A stretch of 64,000 nucleotides of DNA from Fen-999 sp041480065. GTDB lineage: Bacteria; Pseudomonadota; Gammaproteobacteria; Burkholderiales; Rhodocyclaceae. The position numbers and the translations under genes are program-made. Numbering within the stretch: the stretch's first letter is position 1; every line of letters starts with the position of its first letter. The notes beneath the pieces are model-generated. The model saw only the letters and a list, made by a program, of their open reading frames with translations. It did no database searches and was not told where the DNA came from. The stretch spans positions 12,954 to 76,953 of the forward strand of contig JBGOZF010000013.1 of the NCBI GenBank assembly GCA_041480065.1. Direction: 5' to 3'. Below are positions 56,777 to 64,000 of the stretch, piece by piece.

Positions 56777-56842
56777 TGGCGGAGAGGGTGGGATTCGAAC
56801 CCACGTGCCCGCTTTCGCGAACCATCCGATTTCGAGTCGGAC
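56777..56842 (-). tRNA. tRNA-Ser(CGA), 3' part only (probable att site)
   Basis: On the minus strand this reads an intact anticodon arm (TCCGA, loop CTCGAAA, TCGGA), a long class II variable arm (GTTCGC/GCGGGC), a T arm (GTGGG TTCGAAT CCCAC) and the acceptor strand CCTCTCC-G-CCA. The 5' acceptor strand GGAGAGG and the D arm, which should lie beyond 56842, are replaced by unrelated DNA. It is a 66-base 3' fragment and cannot make a tRNA. Such fragments mark the far end of elements that integrate in tRNA genes. Confidence 0.85.
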
Positions 56843-56846
56843 AGAG

Positions 56847-57176
56847 CAACTATCGGTTACTTAACAATCAACTACTTAGCTAACGCCTGCCACCCCTTAG
56901 CTTGCATACAGCGGCACATCTACGTCACACAATTGCAGACAAGCCCGGAACACGGCAAACAACTGGAGCCTCACATCACCGCGTCATTGCGGCGCAGGGG
57001 CCATGAGTTGTTGCCCTCGTCCTCGCAAGCGGGTTCCCCACACTAGGACCGCACCAGTTATCATAAAGACTGTCTTTCTCCGCACCGTTCATCGGCCACT
57101 TCTCCAGTACGCCACCCGCGAAAGCGGCATGGTGCCGCCTTTGTTTGGCGGGTGCGTACCACACAAGGAGAAGTTC
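56847..57176. other. Island border region without a recognised gene
   Basis: About 330 bp between the tRNA fragment and the Cys-rich gene. Its first 60 bases are AT-rich, as is common just inside integrated elements. No integrase fragment, direct repeat or promoter could be recognised. Confidence 0.35.
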
Positions 57177-57662
57177 ATGATCCGCAGCAATCAGAAAGTC
57201 GTCGTCGAGCGCACCGTCTGCACCTGTGACCGGTGCGGCTGCAACATCACGTCCGAGGATCACCCCGTCGAATGGCACGAGCGCTTTGCCATTCGCTTCC
57301 GGGCAGGCTACGGCAGCATCTTCGGGGATGGAAACTGCGTTGAAGGTGACTTCTGCCAACGGTGCATCGAACAGACGTTGGGGAAGTACTTGCGCATCCG
57401 ATCCGGCGATCCCTTCGGCCAAGAGCAGAAGGCCGAGGGCGATCCCGAGAGAATCTACCAGCCCTACCAATTGGATCGGGTCGAGCAAGCTGCCGGCTGC
57501 GCCGGGTCAGGTTGTTGCGTGAGGCTGCCAGACGGTGATGTCGCCCTCGACCGACATGATCCCGTCGAGGCCGATCATGTAGAACTCGACCATGTTGCCC
57601 CGTCTGTCGAACATATAGCGCAGCCAGCCGCCATTGCTGAAGCGGACGTAATGGCCCACTGA
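57177..57662 (+). CDS. Cys-rich, zinc-binding-like protein of unknown function
   Basis: A strong AAGGAG site six bases before the ATG at 57177 supports translation. The first 85 residues have a conserved look, with CTCDRCGC, HPVEWHERFAIRFRAGYGSIFGDGN and CQRCIEQTLGKYLRI, forming CxxC pairs likely to bind zinc. From about residue 110 the product is read opposite a minus-strand gene's end and looks like non-coding frame, so the natural stop may have been lost. It lies near the edge of the putative island. I do not know the family. Confidence 0.55.
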   Translation: MIRSNQKVVVERTVCTCDRCGCNITSEDHPVEWHERFAIRFRAGYGSIFGDGNCVEGDFCQRCIEQTLGKYLRIRSGDPFGQEQKAEGDPERIYQPYQLDRVEQAAGCAGSGCCVRLPDGDVALDRHDPVEADHVELDHVAPSVEHIAQPAAIAEADVMAH

Positions 57663-57857
57663 ATCGAATACTTGATTGATCCGATGGTCCACCACCTGGG
57701 TGAGGTCGCGAATGCCGACCGAACGTATGTGAGGAAACTCGGAGTGTATGTCCCCGTCGGGGGCCGTGTATGCCGAGTACCGAATGCCGGGTGCCATGGT
57801 CAGGGTTGCACCTCGTCCGGCGGTACGGTTGGTCGACGTCACTGCATATCGTCCCAT
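57507..57857 (-). CDS. 116-residue protein coupled to the DUF3396 gene
   Basis: The product (SVGIRDLTQVVDHRINQVFD, RFSNGGWLRYMFDRRGNMVEFYMIGLDGIMSVEGDITVWQ) is not a family I recognise. It looks like a compact soluble alpha/beta protein. Its ATG at 57857 lies inside the DUF3396 gene's end (19-base overlap), so it is translated with that candidate immunity gene. It might be a second immunity protein or part of the effector module. Its 3' end overlaps the Cys-rich plus-strand frame by 156 bases. Confidence 0.6.
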   Translation of the reverse strand: MGRYAVTSTNRTAGRGATLTMAPGIRYSAYTAPDGDIHSEFPHIRSVGIRDLTQVVDHRINQVFDSVGHYVRFSNGGWLRYMFDRRGNMVEFYMIGLDGIMSVEGDITVWQPHATT

Positions 57858-59176
57858 TGCCAGATCGTTTCGCCGTAGTCACCCTCGAATCGCGGCATGA
57901 TCTCGCCGGCCTTGAAGAGGCGGCGCGAATCGGCCTTGGCGGGGGTGAGCCAGTAGCCTGCCTTCGGGCAGGGCTGGCCGGCGGCGCAGCGCAGGCGGGC
58001 AGCAGGCGGGGCGGGGAGTGGCGCTTTGCGGCGTGCGGCATCCGGCCAGGTGCTATCGTCGTCGAAACGGCGCATCCAGCGCGGCGAGCTTTCTTCGTCG
58101 AAACGCGGATTCGGGTCGTCGTCCCAAGGGTCCAGTGTCAGCAGTTTGAGTTGATCGCAGCGTACCGGACGGATCAGACGATTCGCCTTGACCAGCAGAT
58201 TGGGCACGCCGTTTTCGACGGGGTAGAGGTCAAGCTCGCCCAGGCGTATCCAGAGGGCCGGCTCTCCGTTGGGGTTGTGGGGGCCGACAGCGTAAGGAAT
58301 CGCGGTGATCTCGATGCGTGGGTCATCGAGTTCGGCGCGCACGTCGGCTTCGGTCTTGGCAAGTTTGGCAAGCCAGTACGGAGTGAGCAGGAAACACCAC
58401 GTCGGCGTGCGCAGGCCCGCGCCCAGGTCGGTTGGATCGATATATTTCTGCGAGGGGTCGAGACCTTCGGCGAGGCGCGGAATGAACAGGGCATCGTCGC
58501 TGTGGACGCGATAGCTGTGGTAACAGATCTTCATGGCATGGTCGATATCCATGCCGTAGAAGTGATCGGCGCAAATTCGCTCCAGCACGTCGCTTTCGTA
58601 AGCGCCGAGAAAGTTGAAATCGCCGTTGCCGACCTCGAAACCGCTGTAGCAATGCTCGGGCTGCAACCGCTTGAGGCACTGTTGCACGAAAGCATTCCAG
58701 CGCGCCTTGTTCTGGTTGTACCACTTGTGGCGGAAGGTCAGTTTCAGGCGGCTGTATTTCATGAGTCCGCTATCCGCTGTGCCGGAAATTGCCCAACGCG
58801 CAGTGGTGGCAATGCTATCCATATCCGTGGCGCCAAGCTTGAACATCGTTACATCGTCTTGACATTTGACTGCGCGGGCATGCAGGTCCTTCGGCAGTCG
58901 CTTGTCACCCGCCGGAAGCCAATCCTGCGTGTCGTCCTTCCAGATCAGTTGAAACGGCTCGTCGATCAGCTTCCCGAATTCCTCATAGATGGCGATCATC
59001 TTGTCGGCCACGGGGACGTATTCGTCGGGGCCGTGGTAGACGTAGAAGGTGATGTATGGGCATAGGCCGATCTCGCTGCCCTCATCGCCGAAGAAATACA
59101 GCGAGTCGTCCGCCAGCGTCTCCCGAACAAATTCCTCAATTTCCTCTGGTTCCATGAACAGTTCTGCGGTGCTCAT
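57839..59176 (-). CDS. DUF3396 type VI immunity family protein
   Basis: The 445-residue protein has the DUF3396 core (ARWAISGTADSGLMKYSRLK, NFLGAYESDVLERICADHFYGMDIDH, LGAGLRTPTWCFLLTPYWLAKLA), a family associated with immunity to type VI effectors. Its C-terminal 60 residues (AGQPCPKAGYWLTPAKADSRRLFKAGEIMPRFEGDYGETIWQWD) match a short module that recurs in type VI effector and immunity genes. I chose the ATG at 59176 (GGAA upstream). It follows the candidate toxin by 16 bp, the normal toxin-immunity order. Confidence 0.85.
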   Translation of the reverse strand: MSTAELFMEPEEIEEFVRETLADDSLYFFGDEGSEIGLCPYITFYVYHGPDEYVPVADKMIAIYEEFGKLIDEPFQLIWKDDTQDWLPAGDKRLPKDLHARAVKCQDDVTMFKLGATDMDSIATTARWAISGTADSGLMKYSRLKLTFRHKWYNQNKARWNAFVQQCLKRLQPEHCYSGFEVGNGDFNFLGAYESDVLERICADHFYGMDIDHAMKICYHSYRVHSDDALFIPRLAEGLDPSQKYIDPTDLGAGLRTPTWCFLLTPYWLAKLAKTEADVRAELDDPRIEITAIPYAVGPHNPNGEPALWIRLGELDLYPVENGVPNLLVKANRLIRPVRCDQLKLLTLDPWDDDPNPRFDEESSPRWMRRFDDDSTWPDAARRKAPLPAPPAARLRCAAGQPCPKAGYWLTPAKADSRRLFKAGEIMPRFEGDYGETIWQWDDMQ

Positions 59177-59192
59177 TGCGTTCCCTTCGCGC

Positions 59193-60218
59193 TCATCTTC
59201 TGCCCTTCTTGCCCGTCTTCTTATGACTGGCGTCCTTATCGGTCTTCTTGTCTTCGGTCTTTTCGGCCGGCTTGTCGTACGGGTAGCGGAAGAGCGCCAG
59301 CCGACCACCGGAGCTTACCGCCTTGTTCTTGAAGCGTATGGGGCTTGTCTTGGTCTTCTGCAAGGCCGCAGTCTTTAGCAGATCGTCGTACTGCTCGAAC
59401 TGGCGGCTTTCAATCTTATCCCCCTCGAACTTGATTTCGACAATCGCAAAGATGTTGGTCTTGTCGCAGGGCTTCTTGCGGTAGTCGGTAATGACCAAGT
59501 CGGCGCTGATGCTGCCCTTCCTGTTGTTGGGCGGCGGTGCGGGATAGAAGGGGCTGGCCTTGCCCACGCGCAGCAGCCGGGTGGCGGTGCCGCCCTGGAT
59601 GGGGTGGTCGGTGTATTCGATAGGCGGTCCGAAACTGACCTCGCATTTCATCGGGCTGGCCCAACTGAGGCAGTAGTCTACAAACTCGAAAATCAGGCTG
59701 GCGGCAAACTGCTTGAGGCGGACGACGACGAAATCGTCGAGTTCGACGTCGGCGATTTCCTTGAGGGAGTACTTCAGGATTTCTTCGAGCGCCTGCTTCC
59801 TCGAAGTCGGCAGGTCCTTGACCGTGACACCCTTCTTCTTGCGCAGTTGCAGCACCGGTATGGCGTTGGCCTTGTCGCAGACAAGGCTGATGACCTGCCG
59901 GAAGGGTATCTTCTGCTTGATCGCAGCGCTGATGAGGCCGTTGTCGGCGCCGCGCCCTGCGCCGGCCTTGGTCAACTTGTTCTGCGGGTCTCCTGCCGAG
60001 AGTTCGAGCAGGAAGGCGACTTCGCCCTTCTCGGCGATCTTCTCCTCGATCTCCTTCTCCAGCTTACGGATGACTTCTTCAATCTCCTTCTTGGCGACAT
60101 CAATGCCCTTGTTGTACTGTTCGAAGCCCTCGTAGAGTTCCTTGATGGTGTCGAGCGCCTCGTAGGCAGTGAGTACAGCCGTGATGAGTTCGATGATCTC
60201 GAAAATTGCGGCGAACAT
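59193..60218 (-). CDS. Candidate type VI effector with a VRR-Nuc-like nuclease domain
   Basis: The 341-residue product has an N-terminal hydrophobic helix (FAAIFEIIELITAVLTAYEAL), a charged coiled coil (residues 30-70), and a C-terminal part with SADLVITDYRKKPCDKTNIFAIVEIKFEGDKIESRQFEQYDDLL. The Asp, the EIKF lysine and the following Gln form the pattern of VRR-Nuc/PD-(D/E)xK nucleases, found in antibacterial type VI effectors such as TseV. A Lys-rich tail follows. It sits between vgrG (16 bp) and a DUF3396 gene, which strongly suggests a secreted DNase with its immunity protein. Activity is inferred. Confidence 0.75.
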   Translation of the reverse strand: MFAAIFEIIELITAVLTAYEALDTIKELYEGFEQYNKGIDVAKKEIEEVIRKLEKEIEEKIAEKGEVAFLLELSAGDPQNKLTKAGAGRGADNGLISAAIKQKIPFRQVISLVCDKANAIPVLQLRKKKGVTVKDLPTSRKQALEEILKYSLKEIADVELDDFVVVRLKQFAASLIFEFVDYCLSWASPMKCEVSFGPPIEYTDHPIQGGTATRLLRVGKASPFYPAPPPNNRKGSISADLVITDYRKKPCDKTNIFAIVEIKFEGDKIESRQFEQYDDLLKTAALQKTKTSPIRFKNKAVSSGGRLALFRYPYDKPAEKTEDKKTDKDASHKKTGKKGRR

Positions 60219-60234
60219 ATCGTCGGACCGGGGG

Positions 60235-63117
60235 TCAGGGTTGGTTCGGCCGCGGGCGAACGGTGGCCGAGGCGAGTTTGCCTTGCCAACTCTCGGTGAT
60301 GCGCTCGGACTCGCGCATGATCGATTTGTAGCCCGTGATGGTGTCGGCTTCCTTAGTCGTCACGAGATTGGTCTTGCCGGCGGAGTCGGTCATGCCGCTG
60401 TCGAGGAGCTTGCCGCTCGAACTGCGGATGTCGTAGTAGTAGCCCTCGAAGGGGCGGTTGTCGGTCTTGAAGAGATCGTATTTGCCCACGTGGAGTCCCT
60501 CGGTTAGCAAAGCCTCAGACTGCTCGGCGACGTTGCCGACGGGCAGCGCCGGCAGGCTGGCCGGATCGCTGGCCGGCCCGGTGAAGGCGTGATTGCTGCC
60601 CTTCACGTCCCATGTATTCGGGCAGCGCATGGTGATGTTGCCGCCGTCGAGTACGATTTCCGCGTTGCCGGCGACAAGGCGAATTTTCTGCGCCATGACT
60701 TCGATTTCGTCGTTGACGCTGGTCACGGTGATGCTCTTGTCGGCCAGCACGTCGAGCTTGTCGGTATGCGCCTGAAGACTGACCGGGCCATTCGCCGCAA
60801 CGACCTGGATGTCGCCCGCGTGGGTGTAGAGGCTGGTGATCTTGCCCGACACATTCGAGAAGGTATGCGCTACCGAAATCTGCGCGTCGTCGCGGAAGAT
60901 ACCCATCAGGGTTCGGCCGGCATAGAGGGTGGTGGCGGCCGGCGTGGCCAGGAGCATGCTGGCCGGCGTGTCGGTCAGGATGATCGGCTTTGAGAAGCGC
61001 TCGACCGGATCGCCGCCGCTGCGGGCATCGCCGGCCGGTTTCGTGGCCGCCTGCCCGCCGATGGCGCCCTCGTACTTGCCCTCCTGTTTCGGGTCGATGA
61101 TCTTGATGAACGAGTCCACCGCCTTGTTCGGGTCGTGGCCTTCGAGCTTGAGCGCTTTCTGTGCGCTGGCCGAGTCGGACAGGGCCTTGCCCAGGTCTTG
61201 CGCGGCCTTGAGCTGCGAGAGGGATTCGGCGCAGTCCATCTGTGTCGATGCGCCGTTAGGGCGGGGGCTGGTCGAGTATAGAAGCCCCTGGGCGGCGCGC
61301 GTGCACGACCAGCCATCGGTCGCCAACTCGAAGCCTTCGCCCCGCCATGCGCCCCGGTTGGCCGAATTAGCGGACTGCTGCACCAGATAGCCGAGATTGA
61401 GTTGCGTCGCGGCGGTGCTCGACATCACCCGCTGCCGGAGTTGCCCGCTGGCGTCGTCGGTGACCCACTGGTTGTAGCCGCTGCCGTCCAGGGTGGGGGT
61501 GTGGTAGCCGGAGATCACGCCCGGATGATTGACGCCGGAGTCGATGCCCGCCGCAAAGGGCTGGTCGTCCTGGCCGTTGTAGAGGCTGGCGACGATGATC
61601 GGGCGGTCGGGATCGCCCTCGATGAATTCCACCAGCACTTCGGTGCCGATGCGCGGAACGAAGTGCGCGCCCCAATTCGGCCCGGCCATGGCCTGCGATA
61701 CGCGCATCCAGGTGCCCGACTTCTCGTTGCCGGGGGCGTTGGCTTTGTCGGCGTCCAGTCCGCCGGGGTTGGGCTGTGCACCCCGCTGCCAGGGGAACTG
61801 GACCTTGACCCGCAAGTCGCGGTCGGTGCTGACGGGTTCGCCGTCGATGCCGACGACGAGGCCGGTATGCAGGCCCGGCATCTTCGGGGCTTGCCGCCAT
61901 TGGGGGACGATCGGAATCTTGGCCCGCACCAGGGCAGCGCGGTTCCTGTAGCTGCCGTATTCGACGCCGGGATGCTCGACGACATTGCGCATGCCCGGCT
62001 CGATGTTGTTGGCGGCTTCGTGTTCGACCCAACGCACCAGCAGGCGATTGTCGCCGGCGGCGAAGTCAGAATGCTCGGTCAGGTTGAAGGCATGGCCGGG
62101 GTCGATCAGGCGGGCGCTGGCTTCGGCGTACACCGTCTTGCTGGCCAGTTCGTAGTACTGCATGCGGTTGAGGGCCACGCGCTCGGCGTCGGCGGCGTTG
62201 GTATAGCGGTACTGGCCGGAGCCGGAATAGTCCTCAAGCGTGGGAAGCTCGCCGTTGTCGGCGACGGTGGTTTCCTGGGCGCTGTGGGCGATCAGGTTGC
62301 GGTGGTCCCACGAGGCGACGGTGACCATGTTGGGCTGCACTTCCCGGCTCGTGCTGAGCGTATGGATGGAGTCTTCGGCCTCCGTGAAACTGAGGCGGTG
62401 GAAGCGGATGTTCTCCTGGGCGCAGGCCGGCCAGTGGTAGGTCGAATCGACGATGACCAGGGTATGCTTGCTCTGCGGCGTGGAACTGTCGTCCTTGCCG
62501 CTCGCGTTCTGCGTCTGGTCGTGCTCGAAGTAGAACGAGAGGCCATCGCGGGCGAGGACGCGCAAGATGAAATCCAAATCGGTTTCCCGATACTGCGTCG
62601 TGATGGCGTACTTCGGCAGCTTGGCGGTGGTCTGGCTGGAAACCCGGAATTCGACGCTGCGGCGCGGATAGTTGTCCAATACCGCTTCGACCAAGTCGAT
62701 GGCGTTCTTGTCCTGAAGAATGCGGCAGTCGCGCCGGTAGCGGGTTTCCGCCAGCCAGGATTCGACGGTGAGGCGGTAGCGCGCGAGGCCGCCATCGCCG
62801 CCGAGTTGCGCGGCGGCGAAGACGAGGCCATGCCAGGCGCGGCGCGTTCCATCCGCTTGCAGCAGGCGGACGGTCACTTCCTCGCCTATGAGGGCCTTGA
62901 GTTCGAAGTTCGCCGACGTGGACAGGCAGTCGATGTCCATGTGGGTGAGTTCGGAAATGCCTTCGCGCCAGGACATCTTCTCGACCACCAGCGCGGCCGA
63001 GGGTAGTGGCGTTTCGATCTCGATCAGGCGCGCATGCTGCGACAGGAATTTGGTAAAGGTGTCGCGGCTCGGCAGCGCGGCGGAAACGGCGCTGGCGATG
63101 GGGGTTAGCGGGGGCAT
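60235..63117 (-). CDS. vgrG: Type VI secretion tip protein VgrG with C-terminal adaptor-like extension
   Basis: VgrG trimers form the puncturing tip of the type VI secretion tube. The 960-residue protein has a gp27-like part (residues about 20-430, with QYRETDLDFILRVLARDGLSFYFEHD), a gp5-like OB part (VKVQFPWQRG, MRVSQAMAGPNWGAHFVPRIGTEVLVEFIEGDPDRPI), a DUF2345 beta-prism region (about 690-870) and an extra C-terminal 90 residues (RPFEGYYYDIRSSSGKLLDSGMTDSAGKTNLV) that resemble transthyretin-like effector-binding tails. No tss core genes are in the window. It is first in the vgrG, toxin, immunity chain. Confidence 0.95.
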   Translation of the reverse strand: MPPLTPIASAVSAALPSRDTFTKFLSQHARLIEIETPLPSAALVVEKMSWREGISELTHMDIDCLSTSANFELKALIGEEVTVRLLQADGTRRAWHGLVFAAAQLGGDGGLARYRLTVESWLAETRYRRDCRILQDKNAIDLVEAVLDNYPRRSVEFRVSSQTTAKLPKYAITTQYRETDLDFILRVLARDGLSFYFEHDQTQNASGKDDSSTPQSKHTLVIVDSTYHWPACAQENIRFHRLSFTEAEDSIHTLSTSREVQPNMVTVASWDHRNLIAHSAQETTVADNGELPTLEDYSGSGQYRYTNAADAERVALNRMQYYELASKTVYAEASARLIDPGHAFNLTEHSDFAAGDNRLLVRWVEHEAANNIEPGMRNVVEHPGVEYGSYRNRAALVRAKIPIVPQWRQAPKMPGLHTGLVVGIDGEPVSTDRDLRVKVQFPWQRGAQPNPGGLDADKANAPGNEKSGTWMRVSQAMAGPNWGAHFVPRIGTEVLVEFIEGDPDRPIIVASLYNGQDDQPFAAGIDSGVNHPGVISGYHTPTLDGSGYNQWVTDDASGQLRQRVMSSTAATQLNLGYLVQQSANSANRGAWRGEGFELATDGWSCTRAAQGLLYSTSPRPNGASTQMDCAESLSQLKAAQDLGKALSDSASAQKALKLEGHDPNKAVDSFIKIIDPKQEGKYEGAIGGQAATKPAGDARSGGDPVERFSKPIILTDTPASMLLATPAATTLYAGRTLMGIFRDDAQISVAHTFSNVSGKITSLYTHAGDIQVVAANGPVSLQAHTDKLDVLADKSITVTSVNDEIEVMAQKIRLVAGNAEIVLDGGNITMRCPNTWDVKGSNHAFTGPASDPASLPALPVGNVAEQSEALLTEGLHVGKYDLFKTDNRPFEGYYYDIRSSSGKLLDSGMTDSAGKTNLVTTKEADTITGYKSIMRESERITESWQGKLASATVRPRPNQP

Positions 63118-63442
63118 GGGGTTCTCGGAGAACGCAGCGAACGGGTTAGACGACGATATGGAAAATCAAAACCGCGACATGATAGGTCAATTGCCGGGGC
63201 TTGCATATATGACGGAAGCAATACGCCGCCGGCCGCGATACCAGATCAAACGGCGTTTGACGGCCGCAAGGGGTGTCGGTTCTTCTCTAAAGACCACGAT
63301 TTCCGGCGTGCATCGCAGGCGGTCCACCGGCATGCCGTCCCGCAGCCGGTGCGCCCAGAGGCCGCATCGGTCGGCCGGTAGGCGCGGGGTTGGGGTTGCG
63401 CCGTAGCCCGGCCGAGGACATGCCGGCGCGATGGCCGCCCGC
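63118..63442. other. Stretch without a recognised gene upstream of vgrG
   Basis: About 325 bp between the edge gene's stop and the vgrG start. Open frames here have no ribosome-binding site and no recognisable product. The part next to vgrG (63145-63215) is AT-richer and is the likely vgrG promoter region. Confidence 0.35.
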
Positions 63443-64000
63443 CTACACATAGCCCGCGTACAGCGCTGCCTTGTCCGCGACGGTCGGCATCCAGGGCACG
63501 ACAAGGAACTGCGTCCCGACTGCGCCGTCGGTCAATTGCAGGAAGCGCGCCACGCGCAGAGTGCGATTGACCAGCCGCGAAACCCGCATCGGCTCGAAGT
63601 AGAGGGGCGCCAACTCGGCCGGGTAGATTTGGCATGACAGCATCCAGGCCAGCATTTTGTTGTCCACTCGGGCGATGGCCACGGGCCTGCCCGCATAGGC
63701 TTGCGCCGTCTCGGCCTCGTTCAGGCAGTAGGCGATGGCGTGTAGCCTGTGCTGGCGGTGCCGCTTGTCGCACTTGACCGGATCAACGGGCACGGCGCCC
63801 GGATCGTAGCGCCCGAACAGGCTATCGCCTTCGCGGATGACCGCCACGGTATCCCGCGCCACGTCCGTCGCCGGATCGCGCCCCGAAGCCAAGCTCGCCG
63901 CGCTGCTCCTGCCGGTGCCGCCGATCATCCAACCCCGGCCGTTGATGAGGAACAAGTCGGCATGGTAGATCGAGTCCGCGTGCGGGCTCGCTGCGAGGCC
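63443..64000 (-). CDS. Protein of unknown function, N-terminus beyond the window
   Basis: The frame is open from the right edge to a stop at 63443, giving 185 residues. The visible part reads YHADLFLINGRGWMIGG, DTVAVIREGDSLFGRYDPGAVPVDPVKCDKRHRQHRLHAIAYC, RVDNKMLAWMLSCQIYPAEL and ends DKAALYAGYV. It has no membrane helix. I know no family for it. It may be another component of the type VI cargo island or an unrelated island gene. Confidence 0.65.
   Translation of the reverse strand, partial: GLAASPHADSIYHADLFLINGRGWMIGGTGRSSAASLASGRDPATDVARDTVAVIREGDSLFGRYDPGAVPVDPVKCDKRHRQHRLHAIAYCLNEAETAQAYAGRPVAIARVDNKMLAWMLSCQIYPAELAPLYFEPMRVSRLVNRTLRVARFLQLTDGAVGTQFLVVPWMPTVADKAALYAGYV

Noticed and set aside
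61402..63006. Plus-strand 534-codon frame opposite vgrG
   Set aside because: Antisense shadow of a well-defined VgrG.

Overview
The window is GC-rich chromosomal DNA from a beta-proteobacterium, most likely of the Rhodocyclales (Azoarcus, Dechloromonas, Azospira or Sulfuritalea type). This rests on the gene mix: a paired cyanophycin synthetase locus with its associated ABC transporter and DUF1854 gene, AceK next to NADP-isocitrate dehydrogenase, a GlrK-QseG-GlrR regulatory set, a PEP-CTERM protein, a DsrC-family protein and a NifF-like flavodoxin. The taxon is an inference; no rRNA is present.

Layout. 1-2.1 kb: the 3' part of a peptide/nickel-type ABC importer operon (binding protein, then permease). 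2.4-6.5 kb: a compact urease operon ureABCEFG without ureD, preceded by a candidate sigma-54 promoter and NtrC site. 6.5-11.7 kb: an accessory stretch with a 1149-residue helical protein of unknown function (possibly a defence protein), a 165-bp inverted-repeat element and a truncated-haemoglobin-like gene. 11.7-16 kb: a WbuC-type cupin, a DUF2007 protein, a TetR regulator with an O-methyltransferase, a decayed Fic gene and a metallo-beta-lactamase-fold hydrolase. 16-18.5 kb: a translationally coupled trio (double nitroreductase, 117-residue unknown, long-chain flavodoxin). 19-23.5 kb: a LuxR-type response regulator and a rare fusion of NCS1 nucleobase permease, Cys-rich module, histidine kinase and receiver.

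23.5-31.6 kb is housekeeping: purM, an AI-2E family permease, hda, a HAD phosphatase, pcnB, folK, a DUF486 protein, panB, panC and panD. 31.6-35 kb holds glrK-qseG-glrR; the GlrR homologue lacks the GAFTGA loop. 35-43.4 kb is the cyanophycin region: DUF192, DUF1854, an ABC transporter broken by a frameshift near its N-terminus, cphA' and cphA. 43.4-53.9 kb: an Ala/Pro-rich secreted peptide, rluE, aceK, icd, a cold-shock gene, clpS-clpA, a TonB-like gene, an HNH nuclease and a YgiQ-type radical SAM gene. 54-56.6 kb: two small paralogous membrane proteins, a DsrC-like gene and a HAF-repeat PEP-CTERM protein.

At 56.78 kb only the 3' part of a tRNA-Ser(CGA) gene is present. Its orientation suggests that the DNA to its right, to at least 64 kb, is an integrated island. 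That DNA carries an apparent type VI secretion cargo module: vgrG with a C-terminal adaptor-like extension, a VRR-Nuc-like candidate toxin and a DUF3396 candidate immunity protein.

A 108-bp dispersed repeat occurs twice, about 30 kb apart. Each copy lies inside an operon, in the same orientation relative to transcription, directly upstream of the next gene's start codon (the ABC permease and panC). It is one of the most interesting unexplained signals in the window.
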